DNA of 22,426 bases from CAYGHE01 sp964349805 (GTDB lineage Bacteria > Patescibacteriota > Saccharimonadia > Saccharimonadales > Saccharimonadaceae), in assembly GCA_964349805.1 (NCBI GenBank), contig CAYGHE010000010.1, forward strand, positions 1-22,426. Direction: 5' to 3'. The translations under genes were made by a program, and so were the position numbers. Positions 21,770 to 22,426 of the stretch are shown piece after piece (within the stretch, counting starts at the first letter, position 1; each line of letters opens with the position of its first letter). The notes beneath the pieces were generated by a model, which saw only the letters and a program-made list of their open reading frames with translations, did not search any database and was not told the origin of the DNA.

Positions 21770-21788
21770 CTTGTTATTTTAAATTTAA

Positions 21789-22322
21789 TTATATTCTTAC
21801 GGTTTCTGCGCCATAATGGGCGAATAAGCCACCCCCAGCCGAACCAGTTAATGTAACTTTCGTCCAAATTCCATCGAAATCTATACCATCTTCATTGCCG
21901 ACGCAGGGGGTATCCTTGATTGGCATTGTCCCAATGACCGTTGAGTTTTCTAGCCCAGTCAGATTAAAGCCATTGACCTGCTTTTGCGTGCGAGCATCAT
22001 ATACTACATCCGCATATATACTAGTGAACTGAGTAACGGAAATATTATAAGTTGTTGCACCGAGTTGACCTTCATCGGTAGTCCATGTACAAACAGCTGT
22101 ATATACGTCAGCGGTGTCGTACGTAAATGTTATACTACTGGCGTTTGCCTGCAACTGGGCATTCTTCCAGCCAAAAGCCGACTGAACATCCCCTTTGCCT
22201 GCGAATCCTACCCCAGTCCCTGGGTTATAAACAACGCTTGCGGATGCGAATGGTGCGGTTAAACCTACGCTAGCAACTACAATTGCGACTACAGTTAATA
22301 ATGCCTTAATAATTTTTTTCAT
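21789..22322 (-). CDS. Small secreted protein of unknown function
   Basis: A 177-residue protein with a classical signal peptide: MKKIIKALLTVVAIVVASVGLTAPFASA, with cleavage likely after about residue 28. The mature part is rich in Thr, Val, Gly and Tyr with alternating hydrophobic residues, as in a beta-sandwich. Two cysteines (TAVCTWT and TPCVGNEDG) could form one disulfide. It has no sortase motif, lipobox or further membrane segment, so it should be released or held by surface interactions. GGGGG lies 5 bases before the ATG, it has its own terminator, and TATATT with a weak -35 is a possible promoter about 30 bases upstream. For an organism likely to live on a host cell, a secreted effector or adhesin is possible, but nothing here shows it. 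Confidence 0.85.
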   Translation of the reverse strand: MKKIIKALLTVVAIVVASVGLTAPFASASVVYNPGTGVGFAGKGDVQSAFGWKNAQLQANASSITFTYDTADVYTAVCTWTTDEGQLGATTYNISVTQFTSIYADVVYDARTQKQVNGFNLTGLENSTVIGTMPIKDTPCVGNEDGIDFDGIWTKVTLTGSAGGGLFAHYGAETVRI

Positions 22323-22415
22323 ATATGCCCCCTATTCATAATGCTTAATATACGCCTTGTTGAATTTCAAGTCCAATTCATAGCTAGTTTCGAATTAAAA
22401 GAGTTCAGGATACTT

Positions 22416-22426
22416 ATGGCAGGGGC
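22416..22426 (+). CDS. Possible start of a gene continuing beyond the right edge
   Basis: ATG 22416 (ATGGCAGGGGC) is preceded by AGGA with 5 bases between, a good ribosome binding site. Only three codons are visible, so the product cannot be named. It would be divergent from the secreted-protein gene, sharing the interval 22323-22415, which also holds a small palindrome (TTGAA-T-TTCAA). Confidence 0.3.

Noticed and set aside
1..22426. Mobile or defence systems, CRISPR, tRNA or rRNA genes
   Set aside because: I found no repeat-spacer arrays, cloverleaf-like sequences, transposase, integrase, restriction or toxin-antitoxin motifs. The zeta-like P-loop gene lacks an antitoxin partner.

Overview
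The window looks like the core chromosome of a Candidatus Saccharibacteria (TM7, Patescibacteria/CPR) member or a close relative. This is inference from gene content. DnaX lacks the usual four-cysteine zinc module, ribosomal protein L1 has a charged N-terminal extension of about 110 residues, genes are tightly packed with overlapping convergent stops, and several small proteins match nothing I recognise. UGA ends at least two genes (dcd and the 90-aa ORF), so the UGA=Gly code of Gracilibacteria/Absconditabacteria is not in use. I see no tRNA, rRNA, CRISPR array, insertion sequence or prophage.

Layout, left to right. (1) 1-4014, minus strand: promoter, dnaX, dnaB and a polytopic GT39/GT-C-like membrane protein that runs off the left edge. 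(2) 4026-4699, minus: a 172-aa conserved-looking protein split by a 100-N gap. The gap is flanked by two identical 55-bp copies, so it is an assembly artefact. (3) 4780-6084, minus: rplJ-rplL with its terminator, a strong promoter, an L10 leader and a transcription attenuator. (4) 6156-9988: a 304-aa unknown gene (+), then a dTTP supply cluster: tmk and dcd (-), folA (+) and thyA (-). (5) 10014-13068, minus: secE, nusG, rplK, a 90-aa unknown, a GIY-YIG protein and rplA. (6) 13095-16801: a 278-aa unknown (-), a membrane GT2 glycosyltransferase (+) and a sensor histidine kinase (-). (7) 16836-18751, minus: a YgjP-like metallopeptidase, a P-loop kinase and an NAD(P)H-dependent FMN reductase. (8) 18870-22426: an HD hydrolase interrupted by an in-frame stop (+), two Nudix hydrolases (-), an FHA protein (+), a cysteine-containing unknown (-), a secreted protein (-) and possibly the start of one more gene (+).

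The genes fit together in three ways. Dcd, ThyA, FolA and Tmk form a route from dCTP to dTDP, placed inside what is normally one continuous secE-nusG-rplK-rplA-rplJ-rplL block. The two ribosomal segments each carry their own RNA control: an L10 leader with mutually exclusive terminator and antiterminator helices, and a leader upstream of the GIY-YIG gene that is complementary (15 of 16) to the rplA ribosome binding site. Many stand-alone genes have a -10 element, usually of the extended TGn type, 6-11 bases before the start codon and no Shine-Dalgarno. Operon-internal and ribosomal genes mostly have good Shine-Dalgarno sequences. The organism therefore appears to use leaderless and SD-led initiation side by side.
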